DNA of 64,000 nucleotides from Casp-actino8 sp964563545 (GCA_964563545.1 CAZLXB010000003.1:1-64000); one strand, 5' to 3'. Numbered from the stretch's first letter, positions 8,584 to 17,477 are shown. Translations and numbers: made by a program. The notes: generated from the sequence alone by a model not told the origin.

Positions 8584-9035
8584 GACGACGACTCCGAGAG
8601 ATGTCGCTCCACCCAGCGCCCGACCGGATCGTCGCCGCCGGCGAGGAACCACGCGTAATGCCCGTGCAGACACTTGACGCCCTGACGCGTGCCGCACACA
8701 CCACCCGACGGACGCGGGCCCACGTGGTCGGCGGGGATCAGCGCGTCACGTTCGGTGGCGTAGCGCTCGTGGGCACGGCGAAGTTCGTTCGGGTCGACGT
8801 CGGCTTCGGCCTGGTCCACACCACCGGCGGCCTCCAGGCGACTGACGGCCACGTATTCCTCGGCGCCACACAGCCAATAAAGCGTGGGCATGGGCGTCCC
8901 GTCGTCGAGGAACGGTTCGTTGCGGATGACCACCGGATCACCGGATGCATCGCGTACGACGACTTCGAATCGACCGCTCGGTTCGCGCCCGAGCAGCTCC
9001 CGCACCCGGTCGCGGTCGGATGCGGTGGTGCTCAA
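8580..9035 (-). CDS. DUF501 domain protein
   Basis: A 151-residue cytoplasmic protein of the DUF501 family, of unknown function and common beside ppx in Actinobacteria. Recognisable by FDDGTPMPTLYWLCG-like text (here FLDDGTPMPTLYWLCGAEE), RAHERYATERDALIP and the Cys/Gly segment GGVCGTRQGVKCLHGHYAW near residue 111, where C and H residues could bind a metal. It starts with TTG at 9035, overlapping the coxG stop as TTGA, with AAGGA just upstream; no better start exists in frame. Confidence 0.9.
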   Translation of the reverse strand: MSTTASDRDRVRELLGREPSGRFEVVVRDASGDPVVIRNEPFLDDGTPMPTLYWLCGAEEYVAVSRLEAAGGVDQAEADVDPNELRRAHERYATERDALIPADHVGPRPSGGVCGTRQGVKCLHGHYAWFLAGGDDPVGRWVERHLSESSS

Positions 9036-9694
9036 CTGTCCTTGCGACGACGGAAGAGTCGACGGATGAACAACAGAACCGCGGCGAGGCCGGCCGCGAT
9101 CGGTAGGAGGCGCTTCATCACTTGGCCACCGGCGACTTCGCCGAGGTTGAGCGGTTCGGCGGCCGGACCTTCGATCTTGCGGATCTGTGGTTCACCACTC
9201 GCCGCCGGGGCCGCTGCCGGAGCCGGCGTCGCGGCCGGGGCGCTTCCTTGTTCTTCGATCAGCGCGTTGAGGTTGTCGGCGAACTGGGCGAGGATCTTCT
9301 CGCTCACATCGGCAAGCGCGCCACGACCGAACTGGGCGACCTTGCCGGTGATCGACAGATCGGTGACCACGTTGCACGTGGTGGAGGTGGGAGTCACCGA
9401 CACGAGTTCGGCCGTGATCGTGGCCGACGCATTTCCCTTGCCGCCAGTGTCGCGTCCGCTCGCCTTCAGGACGGCCTTGAAGTTGGTGTCGTCCTTCTCG
9501 GTGAACTGCGCCTCACCCTTGAATTGAGCGGTGATGGGGCCGACCTTGATCTTGACGACGCCCTTGAACACCTCGCCGTGAACTTCCTGCAACTGGGCGC
9601 CGGGCAGACACGGGGCGATGCGCTCGAGGTCGGTGAGAACCTTCCACGTTTCGGCAATCGGCTGATTGACGGTGAATGAGTGGTTCAGATCCAT
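9032..9694 (-). CDS. coxG: CoxG-like SRPBCC protein with C-terminal membrane anchor
   Basis: A 220-residue CoxG family protein (carbon monoxide dehydrogenase subunit G). In Oligotropha CoxG helps attach CO dehydrogenase to the membrane. The START-like domain covers residues 1-145 (MDLNHSFTVNQPIAETW, CLPGAQL). An alanine/proline linker (APAATPAPAAAPAAS) leads to a single helix LLPIAAGLAAVLLFI near residue 200 and a basic RRLFRRRKDS end, consistent with cytoplasmic membrane tethering. AGGAGG lies 10 bases before ATG 9694. The gene overlaps mocA by 10 bases and the DUF501 gene by 4. Confidence 0.9.
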   Translation of the reverse strand: MDLNHSFTVNQPIAETWKVLTDLERIAPCLPGAQLQEVHGEVFKGVVKIKVGPITAQFKGEAQFTEKDDTNFKAVLKASGRDTGGKGNASATITAELVSVTPTSTTCNVVTDLSITGKVAQFGRGALADVSEKILAQFADNLNALIEEQGSAPAATPAPAAAPAASGEPQIRKIEGPAAEPLNLGEVAGGQVMKRLLPIAAGLAAVLLFIRRLFRRRKDS

Positions 9695-10248
9695 CGGTCG
9701 AGGTCCTCCTGAGTGTCGATGTCGGCACTGGAACCAGGGCAGGCTACTTCTGAAACGAGTTCGGGGCGCAGGCGGATGAGGTGACGAGCGCCGTGATCTC
9801 CCTCGGCGGGAAGTTCGGGCCACACGAGCGCGTCGAGTTTCACCGGATTACCGCGATCGCCGTCGTACGTGGCCACGGCCACCGGAGTCGTGGCGGCGGC
9901 GACGCGACGCCATGCATCGGCAACGACGAGTGGTTGATCACCGAGACCGATGACGACGCTCGTTGCCCCCAGATCCCGAGCGGTGGCGAGACCCACCTGC
10001 ACCGACGTCGCCTGCCCCTGTGCCCAACGCGGATTGGCGACCACCACGAGTCGCCGATCGGCCGAGGTTTCGAGCGGGAGATCGACAGCACCGCTCACCA
10101 CGACCACCGGCCCGATGTCGGCCTCGAGCGCCGCCGCCACGGCGGCTTCGACCACCGTGCGTCCCCGGAAGGGGGCCAGCAGCTTGTGGGTCGGTCCGAG
10201 ATAACGGGAACCGGCCCCGGCGGCCAAGACGATGGCGACATGGGTCAC
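9685..10248 (-). CDS. mocA: MocA-like molybdenum cofactor cytidylyltransferase
   Basis: A 187-residue nucleotidyltransferase of the MobA/MocA fold. The N-terminal nucleotide loop is IVLAAGAGSRYLGPTHKLLAP, and GLGDQPLV near residue 98 carries the metal-binding Asp. MocA makes the cytosine dinucleotide form of the molybdenum cofactor used by xanthine-oxidase and CO-dehydrogenase family enzymes; its placement directly ahead of coxG supports MocA over MobA. GTG 10248 is the first sensible start, with a weak CATGAT box 6 bases before it. Confidence 0.85.
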   Translation of the reverse strand: MTHVAIVLAAGAGSRYLGPTHKLLAPFRGRTVVEAAVAAALEADIGPVVVVSGAVDLPLETSADRRLVVVANPRWAQGQATSVQVGLATARDLGATSVVIGLGDQPLVVADAWRRVAAATTPVAVATYDGDRGNPVKLDALVWPELPAEGDHGARHLIRLRPELVSEVACPGSSADIDTQEDLDRWI

Positions 10249-10404
10249 GGCCCCATCATGCCGTCTGACCTGCGGTTTTACGACTCGTCGGGGGTGTTTG
10301 GGCCCCGATTCGGTGTGGTGCCGACGGGAGTATTTCATTTGTGTTGCGATACCGTGACGGTCTCCTGTCAGCGGAAACATCCGTCAGTGGCCAGGGAGGT
10401 GAGC

Positions 10405-11040
10405 ATGCCCGGTCGACATCAGAACCTTCGACGCCGAATCGGCGTTCTCGGACTCGCCAGTGCAGTCGTCCTCGGGACGGCTGTCCCGTCGGCGGCCGCG
10501 ACCGCCCCCCGCAGGGTCGACCCGATCGCCGAAGTCGCGTCCGGTGCGCTCGTCCTCATGAACTCGTCCGCGACGAAGGTCGAGTCTCCGTCGTATCTCG
10601 CCTGGCGCGAACAACTCGCCGTGGAGGTCGGGGAACGGCTCGGCCTCGATCCGGCCGACCTGCTCGCCGCGTGGGATCGTGCCGACACCGAGCACCAGAC
10701 CGCGCTGATGGCCGCTCTGTCGCAACTCGGAGCTCCTTATCGCCGACGCAGCGCCGATCCCGAGAAGGGTTTCGACTGCTCGGGGCTCACGGCCTACGCG
10801 TGGGGTCTCGCCGGCGTGTCACTGGCCCGCAACTCGACGCAGCAATTCCGACAGGGCGAGGCGCGGAACTTCTTCACCGCGCAGGCCGGCGACCTGATCC
10901 GCTATCCGGGGCACGTGATGATGTGGCTCGGGGTCGACAACGCAGTCGTGCATTCGCCCGAGCCCGGCAAGGTCGTGGAAGTTCGCTTGTTGTCGGATCG
11001 TTCGCTGCGAAAGAGCGGATTCTTCGATCCGAGCGAGTGA
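10405..11040 (+). CDS. Secreted NlpC/P60 peptidoglycan peptidase
   Basis: A 211-residue exported endopeptidase, predicted to cut stem peptides of peptidoglycan. Signal peptide: RRRIGVLGLASAVVLGTAVP with a likely AAA cleavage site near residue 32. The catalytic domain fills the C-terminal half: FDCSGLTAYAWG (nucleophile Cys near 125), GHVMMWLG (His) and VVHSPEPG (third polar residue). ATG 10405 follows an AGGGAGGTGAGC ribosome site. It is divergent from mocA across 156 bases that hold no recognisable riboswitch; TACCGT at 10350 is a possible -10. Confidence 0.88.
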   Translation: MPGRHQNLRRRIGVLGLASAVVLGTAVPSAAATAPRRVDPIAEVASGALVLMNSSATKVESPSYLAWREQLAVEVGERLGLDPADLLAAWDRADTEHQTALMAALSQLGAPYRRRSADPEKGFDCSGLTAYAWGLAGVSLARNSTQQFRQGEARNFFTAQAGDLIRYPGHVMMWLGVDNAVVHSPEPGKVVEVRLLSDRSLRKSGFFDPSE

Positions 11041-11049
11041 AGGGAACGG

Positions 11050-11736
11050 TCAGGTCGTTCCGGTGTCGAATGAGAGCGGATCGGCCGTCGTGTCGATCGC
11101 GGTGACTTCCACCAGCACGTCGGCTGTCTCGATCCTCGAAACAACGCTCAGACCCTCCAGCGCGCAGTAGATGGTCGTGCGGGTGGTTCCCGTCATGTCG
11201 ACCACGGGAATCTCGGTGCACACTTCCGTGCTGCCGAATACTTCGGCCGACGACTTCACGATCTCGCCGACGGCGATCTTGGAATCGTGTTCGATGCGCT
11301 TCAACGTCGAGTCACGGAAGAACCGGGCCGTCATCATGCGGTCGGATACCCGGTAATCGAGGATCCCGGATTGGCAGTCATCGGTGATGAGCGAGCACGT
11401 GGCGGTCTTGCCCTCGGCCGTGAAGACGAATCGCTCCTGGCCGATGATGGATGCGGTGCCGAGGGATGCGTCGTACACGACCTTGCCGACGGTTTGCTGA
11501 CCGCCGAACTTCGTGGTGATCGAATACGTCACGGTGTAGCGGGCCTCGCTCGGGGAATCGAGAAGAATGCCGGCGACTTCGTTGGATGGTGTGCTCTCGA
11601 TCACCGGCAGGGAATCGTCGACCACGAGAGTGGGTCGTTCGCCGGTCACACAAGCCGTGAGGGCGACCGAACCCACGAGACCACCGATCAGAAGTCCGAG
11701 AGTTCGGGCGCAGTTGGTAGACCGTGCGAATGCCAC
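11050..11736 (-). CDS. Hypothetical lipoprotein
   Basis: A 228-residue predicted lipoprotein with no family I recognise. The signal segment TLGLLIGGLVGSVALTAC puts the lipidated Cys at residue 29. The mature part is beta-rich (ARYTVTYSITTKFGGQQTVGK) and has paired Cys (TCSLITDDC) that may form a disulfide outside the membrane. GTG 11736 is chosen because a TAGCCT hexamer ends 6 bases upstream. Convergent with the NlpC/P60 gene, 9 bases away. Confidence 0.75.
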   Translation of the reverse strand: MAFARSTNCARTLGLLIGGLVGSVALTACVTGERPTLVVDDSLPVIESTPSNEVAGILLDSPSEARYTVTYSITTKFGGQQTVGKVVYDASLGTASIIGQERFVFTAEGKTATCSLITDDCQSGILDYRVSDRMMTARFFRDSTLKRIEHDSKIAVGEIVKSSAEVFGSTEVCTEIPVVDMTGTTRTTIYCALEGLSVVSRIETADVLVEVTAIDTTADPLSFDTGTT

Positions 11737-11742
11737 TGCGTC

Positions 11743-11748
11743 AGGCTA
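11743..11748 (-). promoter_or_regulatory. Leaderless -10 hexamer TAGCCT
   Basis: Six bases before the lipoprotein GTG at 11736. Confidence 0.6.
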
Positions 11749-11804
11749 GGTCCGAGGCCGATGATTGTCGTGGCACGGGCTTCGTTCACCGCGGTGCGGA
11801 CGCG

Positions 11805-11810
11805 TAGCGT
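11805..11810 (+). promoter_or_regulatory. Leaderless -10 hexamer TAGCGT
   Basis: Six bases before GTG 11817 and directly abutting GTG 11811, so it favours the second GTG as the true start of the membrane protein. Confidence 0.6.
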
Positions 11811-11816
11811 GTGATC

Positions 11817-12587
11817 GTGATCGAACTCGACGCGGCCACCGTTCTCCTGCAGTGGTCGGTGGGCGGGATGCTCGGGTGCTGGTTCACCATTCGGCAACGG
11901 GAAGTGGGAGTCGGTTACGGCTGGCTGCTGCGCATCATCTACTTCCTGATGGCCGGCGCCGCCGCGTGGATCGGACTCGCCGGTGAGGGGGGAGCGGCGA
12001 CGCGAGTGCGCGATGTGGTGGCAATCCTGGTGGCCGCGATATGTGCGTTCGGATTCGTCGTGAGCTTCGTGCGGCGCCGGGAAGGTGTGGCGGGCTTTCC
12101 GGTCGTTCTCGACCTGATTCCCTTCGTGGTCGGAATCGTCGGACTCGTAGCGGCCGGCGTGGATGCCGGTGGCGCGGACGGGACTGCGATCGCGCGAACG
12201 CTCGTGGGTGCCGTGTTCCTTGGTTTCGTGTCGGATGCGATGTTGCTCGGACACTGGTATCTCGTGCAGCCCGGGTTGCCTCGCCGACACGTGAACGAGA
12301 TCGTGCGCGCGTTTCTCTGGGTGTGGCCCGTCGAAGTCGTGGTGATGCTCGTGCCGACCGGAATGTTCAGCGTGTTCTCGGGCGCGGTGGACGATGGTTG
12401 GAGCGGTCAGCTCGGCTGGTTCTGGGCGACCTGCGCGATCACGACCGGCGTGCTCGCGGCGGTCACGCTTCGAGCACTCGAGGAGCGTTCGTATTCGGCG
12501 GTGATGGCGGCCACCGGATTGATGTATCTCGCCATTCTCACGGCGTTCGGCACCGACCTCGTGGCCCGCGCTGTTCTCGCCGGCTGA
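11817..12587 (+). CDS. Integral membrane protein of unknown function
   Basis: A 256-residue protein with about seven to eight hydrophobic segments, for example IIYFLMAGAAAWIGLAG, VVAILVAAICAFGFVVSF, VVVMLVPTGMFSVFSG and WFWATCAITTGVLAAVTL. Short loops carry RRRE and a GHWYLVQPGLPRRHVNE stretch near residue 145 that may be a functional site. I cannot place it in a family. The start is set by the promoter hexamer; GTG 11811 would add two residues. Confidence 0.75.
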   Translation: MIELDAATVLLQWSVGGMLGCWFTIRQREVGVGYGWLLRIIYFLMAGAAAWIGLAGEGGAATRVRDVVAILVAAICAFGFVVSFVRRREGVAGFPVVLDLIPFVVGIVGLVAAGVDAGGADGTAIARTLVGAVFLGFVSDAMLLGHWYLVQPGLPRRHVNEIVRAFLWVWPVEVVVMLVPTGMFSVFSGAVDDGWSGQLGWFWATCAITTGVLAAVTLRALEERSYSAVMAATGLMYLAILTAFGTDLVARAVLAG

Positions 12588-12590
12588 AAC

Positions 12591-13778
12591 TCAGGCGATG
12601 ATGCCGGCGGCGCGTAACGCAGTGGCGTCGAGGCCGATCTCGCTCACGATGGCATCGCTGTGTTGGCCCGGTGTCGGCGCGTGGTCACCCACGCGAGCCG
12701 GTGTGCCCTGGAAGCGGGCCGGAGGGCGCGGCTCGCGAACCCGGCCGGCCACGGGGTGCTCACGTTCGACGAAGATCGCGTTGTTGAGCACCTGGGCCTG
12801 ATGCGGCAGGTCGGCGATACTCACGATCGTCGCCGCCGGGACGTCGTGTGATTGCGCCTTCTTCACGAATTCCTCGGCGGGTTGTTGGGAAGTGATCTCG
12901 GCGAGGAGCGGCACCAACTGACTCGCGTTCATGGTGCGGGCCACCATCGTGGAAAAGCGTTCGTCGTCGGCGAGTTCGGGTCGACCACACGCGTGGCAGA
13001 GCCCCTTGAACTCCGAGTCGCTCACCACTGCGAGGGCCGCGAAACCATCCTTCAGGCGGGTGATGCCGTAGTTCTGGGCGATGGTCGGCGTGCGGTTGGC
13101 ATCGTCGTCGAGCAACACTGCGTCCATGCCCGAGTCGGGCCATAGGAACGACACCGCAGCATCGAGCATGGCCACCACGATGTGCTGGCCGCCACCGTTG
13201 CCGGCGGCTCGGGCGTACAGCGCGGCCGAGATCGCCTGGGCGACGTTCAACGACGTGACCTTGTCGCACAAGAGCGTTCGGAAGAGCGAGGGCTCGCCGG
13301 TGGCGGGATCGGTTTGCACGCTCGCGAGGCCCGAAGCCGCCTGGATCACGTTGTCGTACACGCGGTGTCCGCTCGCCGGGCCATCGGGTCCGTAGCCACT
13401 GATGCTCACGTAGATGAGGTCGGGATTCACCGCGCGCAGGTCGTCGTAGCCGATGCCGAGGCGTTCGACGGCTCCGGGTCGGAAGTTCTGGATGACGACA
13501 TCGCTCGTCGCGACGAGTTTCTTCAGAACGTCGACCCCCTCGGGTCGCTTCAGATCGACGACGAGAGACCGCTTGCCGCGGTTGTTGTTGAGAAAGATCC
13601 CCGTCATGCCGTTCTTCGACGAGCCGAGGTAGCGCATGAAGTCGCCGATCCCGGGCGACTCGACTTTGATCACATCGGCGCCTTGATCGGCCAGGATCAT
13701 GCCGGCCAAGGGGCCTGAGATCATGACCGAGAGATCGAGGACCTTGACTCCGTGGAACGGACCGTTGGCGCTTGTCAT
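12591..13778 (-). CDS. Family III CoA-transferase (CaiB/BaiF type)
   Basis: A 395-residue enzyme that moves CoA between acyl groups. N-terminal GVKVLDLSVMISGPLAGMIL and ADQGADVIKVESPGIGD are family signatures; the catalytic Asp is expected in the HRVYDNVIQAASG segment near residue 162. NNNRGKRSLVVDLKRPEG is also typical. It lies 16 bases upstream (in transcription terms after) of nothing obviously linked: the MFS gene ends just behind its start on the same strand, so the amidase-MFS-transferase run may be one operon. Substrate unknown. Confidence 0.92.
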   Translation of the reverse strand: MTSANGPFHGVKVLDLSVMISGPLAGMILADQGADVIKVESPGIGDFMRYLGSSKNGMTGIFLNNNRGKRSLVVDLKRPEGVDVLKKLVATSDVVIQNFRPGAVERLGIGYDDLRAVNPDLIYVSISGYGPDGPASGHRVYDNVIQAASGLASVQTDPATGEPSLFRTLLCDKVTSLNVAQAISAALYARAAGNGGGQHIVVAMLDAAVSFLWPDSGMDAVLLDDDANRTPTIAQNYGITRLKDGFAALAVVSDSEFKGLCHACGRPELADDERFSTMVARTMNASQLVPLLAEITSQQPAEEFVKKAQSHDVPAATIVSIADLPHQAQVLNNAIFVEREHPVAGRVREPRPPARFQGTPARVGDHAPTPGQHSDAIVSEIGLDATALRAAGIIA

Positions 13779-13794
13779 GCCCGATGTTCGCGCA

Positions 13795-15135
13795 TCACGC
13801 CGGACGCTTCACACCCCTGCTCGCCACGAATCCGAGAAGGGCGAGGCCGATGGCGATGGCGAAGTTGGTGCCGAGGGCATCGACGAGTGGCCACGAGGTT
13901 CGGTCCGAGGCGGCGACCGTCGCACCGCCGATCGCACCCATGAGACCGAAGCCAAGGGAGTCGGCGAGGTTGATCTGACTCCCGATCATGCCGTCCCGGC
14001 CGGGTTCGGCGTACGACATCGCCGCCACCGAGGTCGGTACGAAGAGCGTGCCCATGCCGAGACCGGCCACGCTCCATGTGAGGAACGTGACGAGTAGCGG
14101 CCAGTCCGCAGAGAGCACGGGGCTCGTGGCCACGATGCCAATGGCAATGAGGACGAATCCGGATCGGGCCGATGTGGTGAGGTCCCGTTCGCGGAAGCGG
14201 CTGGCGAGTGCCGAACCGAGACTCCAGGCCAAAGCGGAGCCGATGATCACGAAACCCTGCACGGTGGCCGATGCGTCGTGCACGCGATCGGCGGCCAAAG
14301 GAATGAAGGAGTCCACGCCGAGGAACGCCGCCGTGGCGAGAGTGCGACAGGCGAGGATCGCCGGCAATCCGGATCGGGCGCGCCAGATTCCCGGCGGTGC
14401 CATCGAGTTGTACGCCGGTACGGCGAGGGCGAGTCCGGCTGCGACGAGGGTGACGGCGATGAAGGGATGCGACGACTGGATGCCGGCCGTGAAGGCCCCC
14501 ACGCCACCGGCGAGTCGCAACGCGAGCACGACCCGTGGACCACCCGTATCGCGCGAACCGATCGGAGGAATACGGCCGAGCGCGGGTACGGCGAGAATCG
14601 CGGTGGTGAGCGCGAGGGGCGCGATGCCGATGAAGACCCAACGCCAACTGATGGTGGAGGTGAGCCATCCGGCGAGAGCCGGTGCGACGAGACTGGGAAG
14701 AACCCAGGCCGCCGAAATCCACGCGAACAGACGCGCGCGCTGAGCCTCGGGCCAGGCGCGGTTGATCGTGGAGTACGAGATCGGTGCGAGTCCACCCGCT
14801 CCGGCACCTTGCAAGACGCGTCCGAGGAGCAACACGAACATCGAGTTGGCCACGGCCGCCACCCCGAGGCCGCACACGAACGTCGCGATGCTGAGGACGA
14901 ACGGAAGACGCGGCCCCCGGCGATCGATCAGTGAGCCGGTGATCACGAGTCCGACGATGTCGGCGAGCATGTACGACGCCAGCGTCGCGCCGTACAGCCA
15001 GTCACCGTCGAGTTCGTCGGAGATCGTGGGGAGCGCGGTGAGAAGCGCGGTGGTCTCGAAGGCCACGAGCGACGTGGCCATCACGAGTCCGACGGCGAGT
15101 GCGCGGTGATGACCGCGTTCGACCGCCGGGCTCAT
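13795..15135 (-). CDS. MFS transporter
   Basis: A 446-residue major facilitator with about 12 helices, probably a drug or small-molecule exporter. The loop after helix 2 reads GSLIDRRGPRLPF, the MFS motif A region, and GRVLQGAGAGGLAPI near residue 105 matches the DHA-family helix-4 motif. A second-half signature lies at GLGMGTLFVPTSVAAMSYA. ATG 15135 starts four bases after the amidase stop, so the two are co-transcribed and the transporter may handle an amide substrate or its product. Confidence 0.88.
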   Translation of the reverse strand: MSPAVERGHHRALAVGLVMATSLVAFETTALLTALPTISDELDGDWLYGATLASYMLADIVGLVITGSLIDRRGPRLPFVLSIATFVCGLGVAAVANSMFVLLLGRVLQGAGAGGLAPISYSTINRAWPEAQRARLFAWISAAWVLPSLVAPALAGWLTSTISWRWVFIGIAPLALTTAILAVPALGRIPPIGSRDTGGPRVVLALRLAGGVGAFTAGIQSSHPFIAVTLVAAGLALAVPAYNSMAPPGIWRARSGLPAILACRTLATAAFLGVDSFIPLAADRVHDASATVQGFVIIGSALAWSLGSALASRFRERDLTTSARSGFVLIAIGIVATSPVLSADWPLLVTFLTWSVAGLGMGTLFVPTSVAAMSYAEPGRDGMIGSQINLADSLGFGLMGAIGGATVAASDRTSWPLVDALGTNFAIAIGLALLGFVASRGVKRPA

Positions 15136-15139
15136 CGAT

Positions 15140-16573
15140 TCAGAGTGGACTACTGGGCGCGACAAGCGGCCAGGGTTGCTCACGCTCGACACCGAGGGCG
15201 ATGTCGAGGAGCAGCTGCTCGGAGAAGTGTCGGCCGACCACCTGCAAGCCGACCGGGAGTTGACCGACGAAGCCGGCCGGAATCGAGATCGCCGCGTTGC
15301 CGTGCAGATTGGCCGGGAAGGTGAGGCGGCCGTTGTTGCCCGCACCACCGTGCACGCCACCGAAGTCCGACGGCAGGGGTCCTTCGGCGTCGAAGGCGAC
15401 ATCGGGATTGGAAGCGGTGATCACGAGATCGACGCCAGTCGTCGGGTGGAAGATCTCGGCCATGCGTTCGTTGAGGGCGACGCGTCGCGATTCGATGCGA
15501 GCGCGGGCATCCGTGCCGTAGCGCTCGATCGACGTTTCGAGACCGAAGCGGATCTCGGGGGTCAGCACGTCGGCGCATGCGGGCCAACGATCGCCGAGTT
15601 GTGCGTGGATGGCGATCATGCCGCTGATGCTCCATGCCGCCCCCATGCTCGGGAGCGAGGTGTCGATGTCGACCCGACGCCATCCATGGCGGGCGATCAT
15701 GGCGTCGGCGTGTGCACTCAGGACATCCCACATGGCCGGTGACACGACGGCACCGCCCCAATCGGGCACGACGGCAACCCGGAGTCCGCGAAGTGCATCA
15801 GTGAACGATCCGAGTTGCGACTCCCAATCCGCACGACCGGGCAGGCTCAATGGGTCGCGGGCATCATGACCCGAACAAACGTCGAACCACCGCGCGGTGT
15901 CGCGCACACTTCGTGACACGCAACCCACGACCGTGGTGAGGTTGCCGATCTGCACCTTGGGCGCACGCGGAATCCTCCCGTAGGTGGCCTTCAAACCGAC
16001 GAGACCGGTGAAGCCGGCCGGGATTCGGATGGATCCGCCGCCGTCACCGGCGGTGGCGAGAGTGACGATGCCGCCGGCGACGGCCGAAGCGCTGCCACCC
16101 GACGAACCACCGGGCGTGCGATCGGTCTGCCAAGGATTCTTGGTGGATCCGTGCATGACGGTTCGAGTGAGATTCACGCCGCCGAACTCGCTTGCCGTGG
16201 TCTGACCCACCAGAACGCCTCCGGCACCCTCGAGGCGATCGATCATCACCGAGGAGTAGTCGGCCACGATGTCGGCGAGGGCCACGCACGCTTCGGTGTC
16301 GGGCCAACCCTTCACCTGATCGAGTTCCTTGACGCCGATCGGAATGCCACCGAAGGGAAGAGTCACATCGGCCGCTCGCGCCGCGGCGTAGGCCCGCTCG
16401 GGATCGAGATGACCGAACGCGTTGAGTCCACTCACATCAACGGCCGCGTACACGGCATCGAGTTCCTCGACTGGGCTACGTTCGCCGCGACGGAACGCGT
16501 CGACGAGTGAACATGCGTCATCCGCCCACGGTGCGTCGGACATCGAACGTGACGGGGGAGTGGTTCGGGCCAT
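15140..16573 (-). CDS. Amidase signature family hydrolase
   Basis: A 477-residue serine hydrolase that cleaves carboxamides. The Ser-cisSer-Lys triad is visible: Lys in GIPIGVKELDQVKG near residue 80, Gly/Ser loop TPGGSSGGSASAVAGG near 150, and nucleophile Ser in GDGGGSIRIPAGFTG near 175. Low similarity outside the signature prevents a substrate call. ATG 16573 is supported by a TAGCGT hexamer 7 bases upstream; ATG 16543 (MSDAPWADD) is the alternative. First gene of an operon with the MFS gene, divergent from the thioesterase. Confidence 0.9.
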   Translation of the reverse strand: MARTTPPSRSMSDAPWADDACSLVDAFRRGERSPVEELDAVYAAVDVSGLNAFGHLDPERAYAAARAADVTLPFGGIPIGVKELDQVKGWPDTEACVALADIVADYSSVMIDRLEGAGGVLVGQTTASEFGGVNLTRTVMHGSTKNPWQTDRTPGGSSGGSASAVAGGIVTLATAGDGGGSIRIPAGFTGLVGLKATYGRIPRAPKVQIGNLTTVVGCVSRSVRDTARWFDVCSGHDARDPLSLPGRADWESQLGSFTDALRGLRVAVVPDWGGAVVSPAMWDVLSAHADAMIARHGWRRVDIDTSLPSMGAAWSISGMIAIHAQLGDRWPACADVLTPEIRFGLETSIERYGTDARARIESRRVALNERMAEIFHPTTGVDLVITASNPDVAFDAEGPLPSDFGGVHGGAGNNGRLTFPANLHGNAAISIPAGFVGQLPVGLQVVGRHFSEQLLLDIALGVEREQPWPLVAPSSPL

Positions 16574-16580
16574 GGGGTCG

Positions 16581-16586
16581 ACGCTA
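16581..16586 (-). promoter_or_regulatory. Leaderless -10 hexamer TAGCGT
   Basis: Seven bases before the amidase ATG at 16573. Confidence 0.6.
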
Positions 16587-16595
16587 GTGCGGTCG

Positions 16596-16601
16596 TAGAG
16601 T
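16596..16601 (+). promoter_or_regulatory. Leaderless -10 hexamer TAGAGT
   Basis: Eight bases before the thioesterase ATG at 16610; it overlaps the in-frame TTG 16601, arguing against that start. Confidence 0.55.
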
Positions 16602-16609
16602 TGAGCCGG

Positions 16610-17452
16610 ATGGACAGTCGGCAATTCCTCGGCCTGCAACCGACGCACAATCCCCACCGGTGGATCCTTCCGGTGGTGCCCGGTATTTCGACGGCGGGTG
16701 GATTCCTCTTCGGAGGCTGCGGTTTGGCGGCTGCGGTGTCGGCCATGGAGGGAACTTCCGGGCGCAAGGCGGTGTGGGCCACCGCTCAGTACCTCTCCTA
16801 TGCCAAGCCCGGCGAGACGATGGACATCGACGTGACCCTCGCGGTGCACGGCCACCAGATCACCCAGGCGCGCGCGGTGTGTCACGTTGGTGATCGCGAG
16901 ATCCTCACCGTCAACGCGGCGCTCGGTGATCGCGACCTCGAGGTCTCCGGCCAGTGGGAAGCGATGCCCACCGGCATCCCTGGCCCACACGAATGCTCGG
17001 AGCGGCCACACGTCCTCGATTGGTCGGGAACCATCAGCGGCCGCATGGATCAGCGCATGGTCAAGGGGCGTGAGCGCATCGAGGATCTCGACGGCACTCC
17101 GGGAGACGGGCAGGTGCTGCTCTGGTCGCGTATTCCTGAGGTGATCGAAGGAGTCGACACCGCCACGCTCGCCATCCTTGGTGACTTCGTGCCGATGGGC
17201 GTGGGCCAGTCGCTCGGAATCCGCGGTGGTGGAAACAGTCTCGACAACACGCTTCGCATCGGTCGACTCGTGCCCACCGAGTGGGTTCTGCTCGATATCC
17301 GGATCCACATGGTGCAACGCGGCTTCGGCCACGGTCTCGTTCACATGTTCGCCGAGGATGGAACGCTCATGGCCACGGCCAGTCAGAGTTGCATCATCCG
17401 CTTCTGGCGCGACATGCCGGGTCCCGGACCTTCGGCCAAGGTGCGGCGCTGA
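16610..17452 (+). CDS. Acyl-CoA thioesterase, TesB-like double hot-dog protein
   Basis: A 280-residue protein resembling acyl-CoA thioesterase II: an N-terminal hot-dog with FGGCGLAAAVSAMEG and TAQYLSYAKPGETMDIDV, and a C-terminal one with LGDFVPMGVGQSLG, SLDNTLRIG and WVLLDIRIHMVQRGFGHG. The SLDNT-like and LDIR elements are typical positions for substrate contacts. It would release CoA from an acyl group. It is followed by the LLM oxidoreductase after 25 bases, possibly an operon. Confidence 0.82.
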   Translation: MDSRQFLGLQPTHNPHRWILPVVPGISTAGGFLFGGCGLAAAVSAMEGTSGRKAVWATAQYLSYAKPGETMDIDVTLAVHGHQITQARAVCHVGDREILTVNAALGDRDLEVSGQWEAMPTGIPGPHECSERPHVLDWSGTISGRMDQRMVKGRERIEDLDGTPGDGQVLLWSRIPEVIEGVDTATLAILGDFVPMGVGQSLGIRGGGNSLDNTLRIGRLVPTEWVLLDIRIHMVQRGFGHGLVHMFAEDGTLMATASQSCIIRFWRDMPGPGPSAKVRR

Positions 17453-17477
17453 CACTTCCGTCGGCAACAATGCGGGC

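Noticed and set aside
10249..10404. c-di-AMP riboswitch before the NlpC/P60 gene
   Set aside because: Such switches often precede cell-wall hydrolases in Actinobacteria, but the expected conserved core was not seen here.
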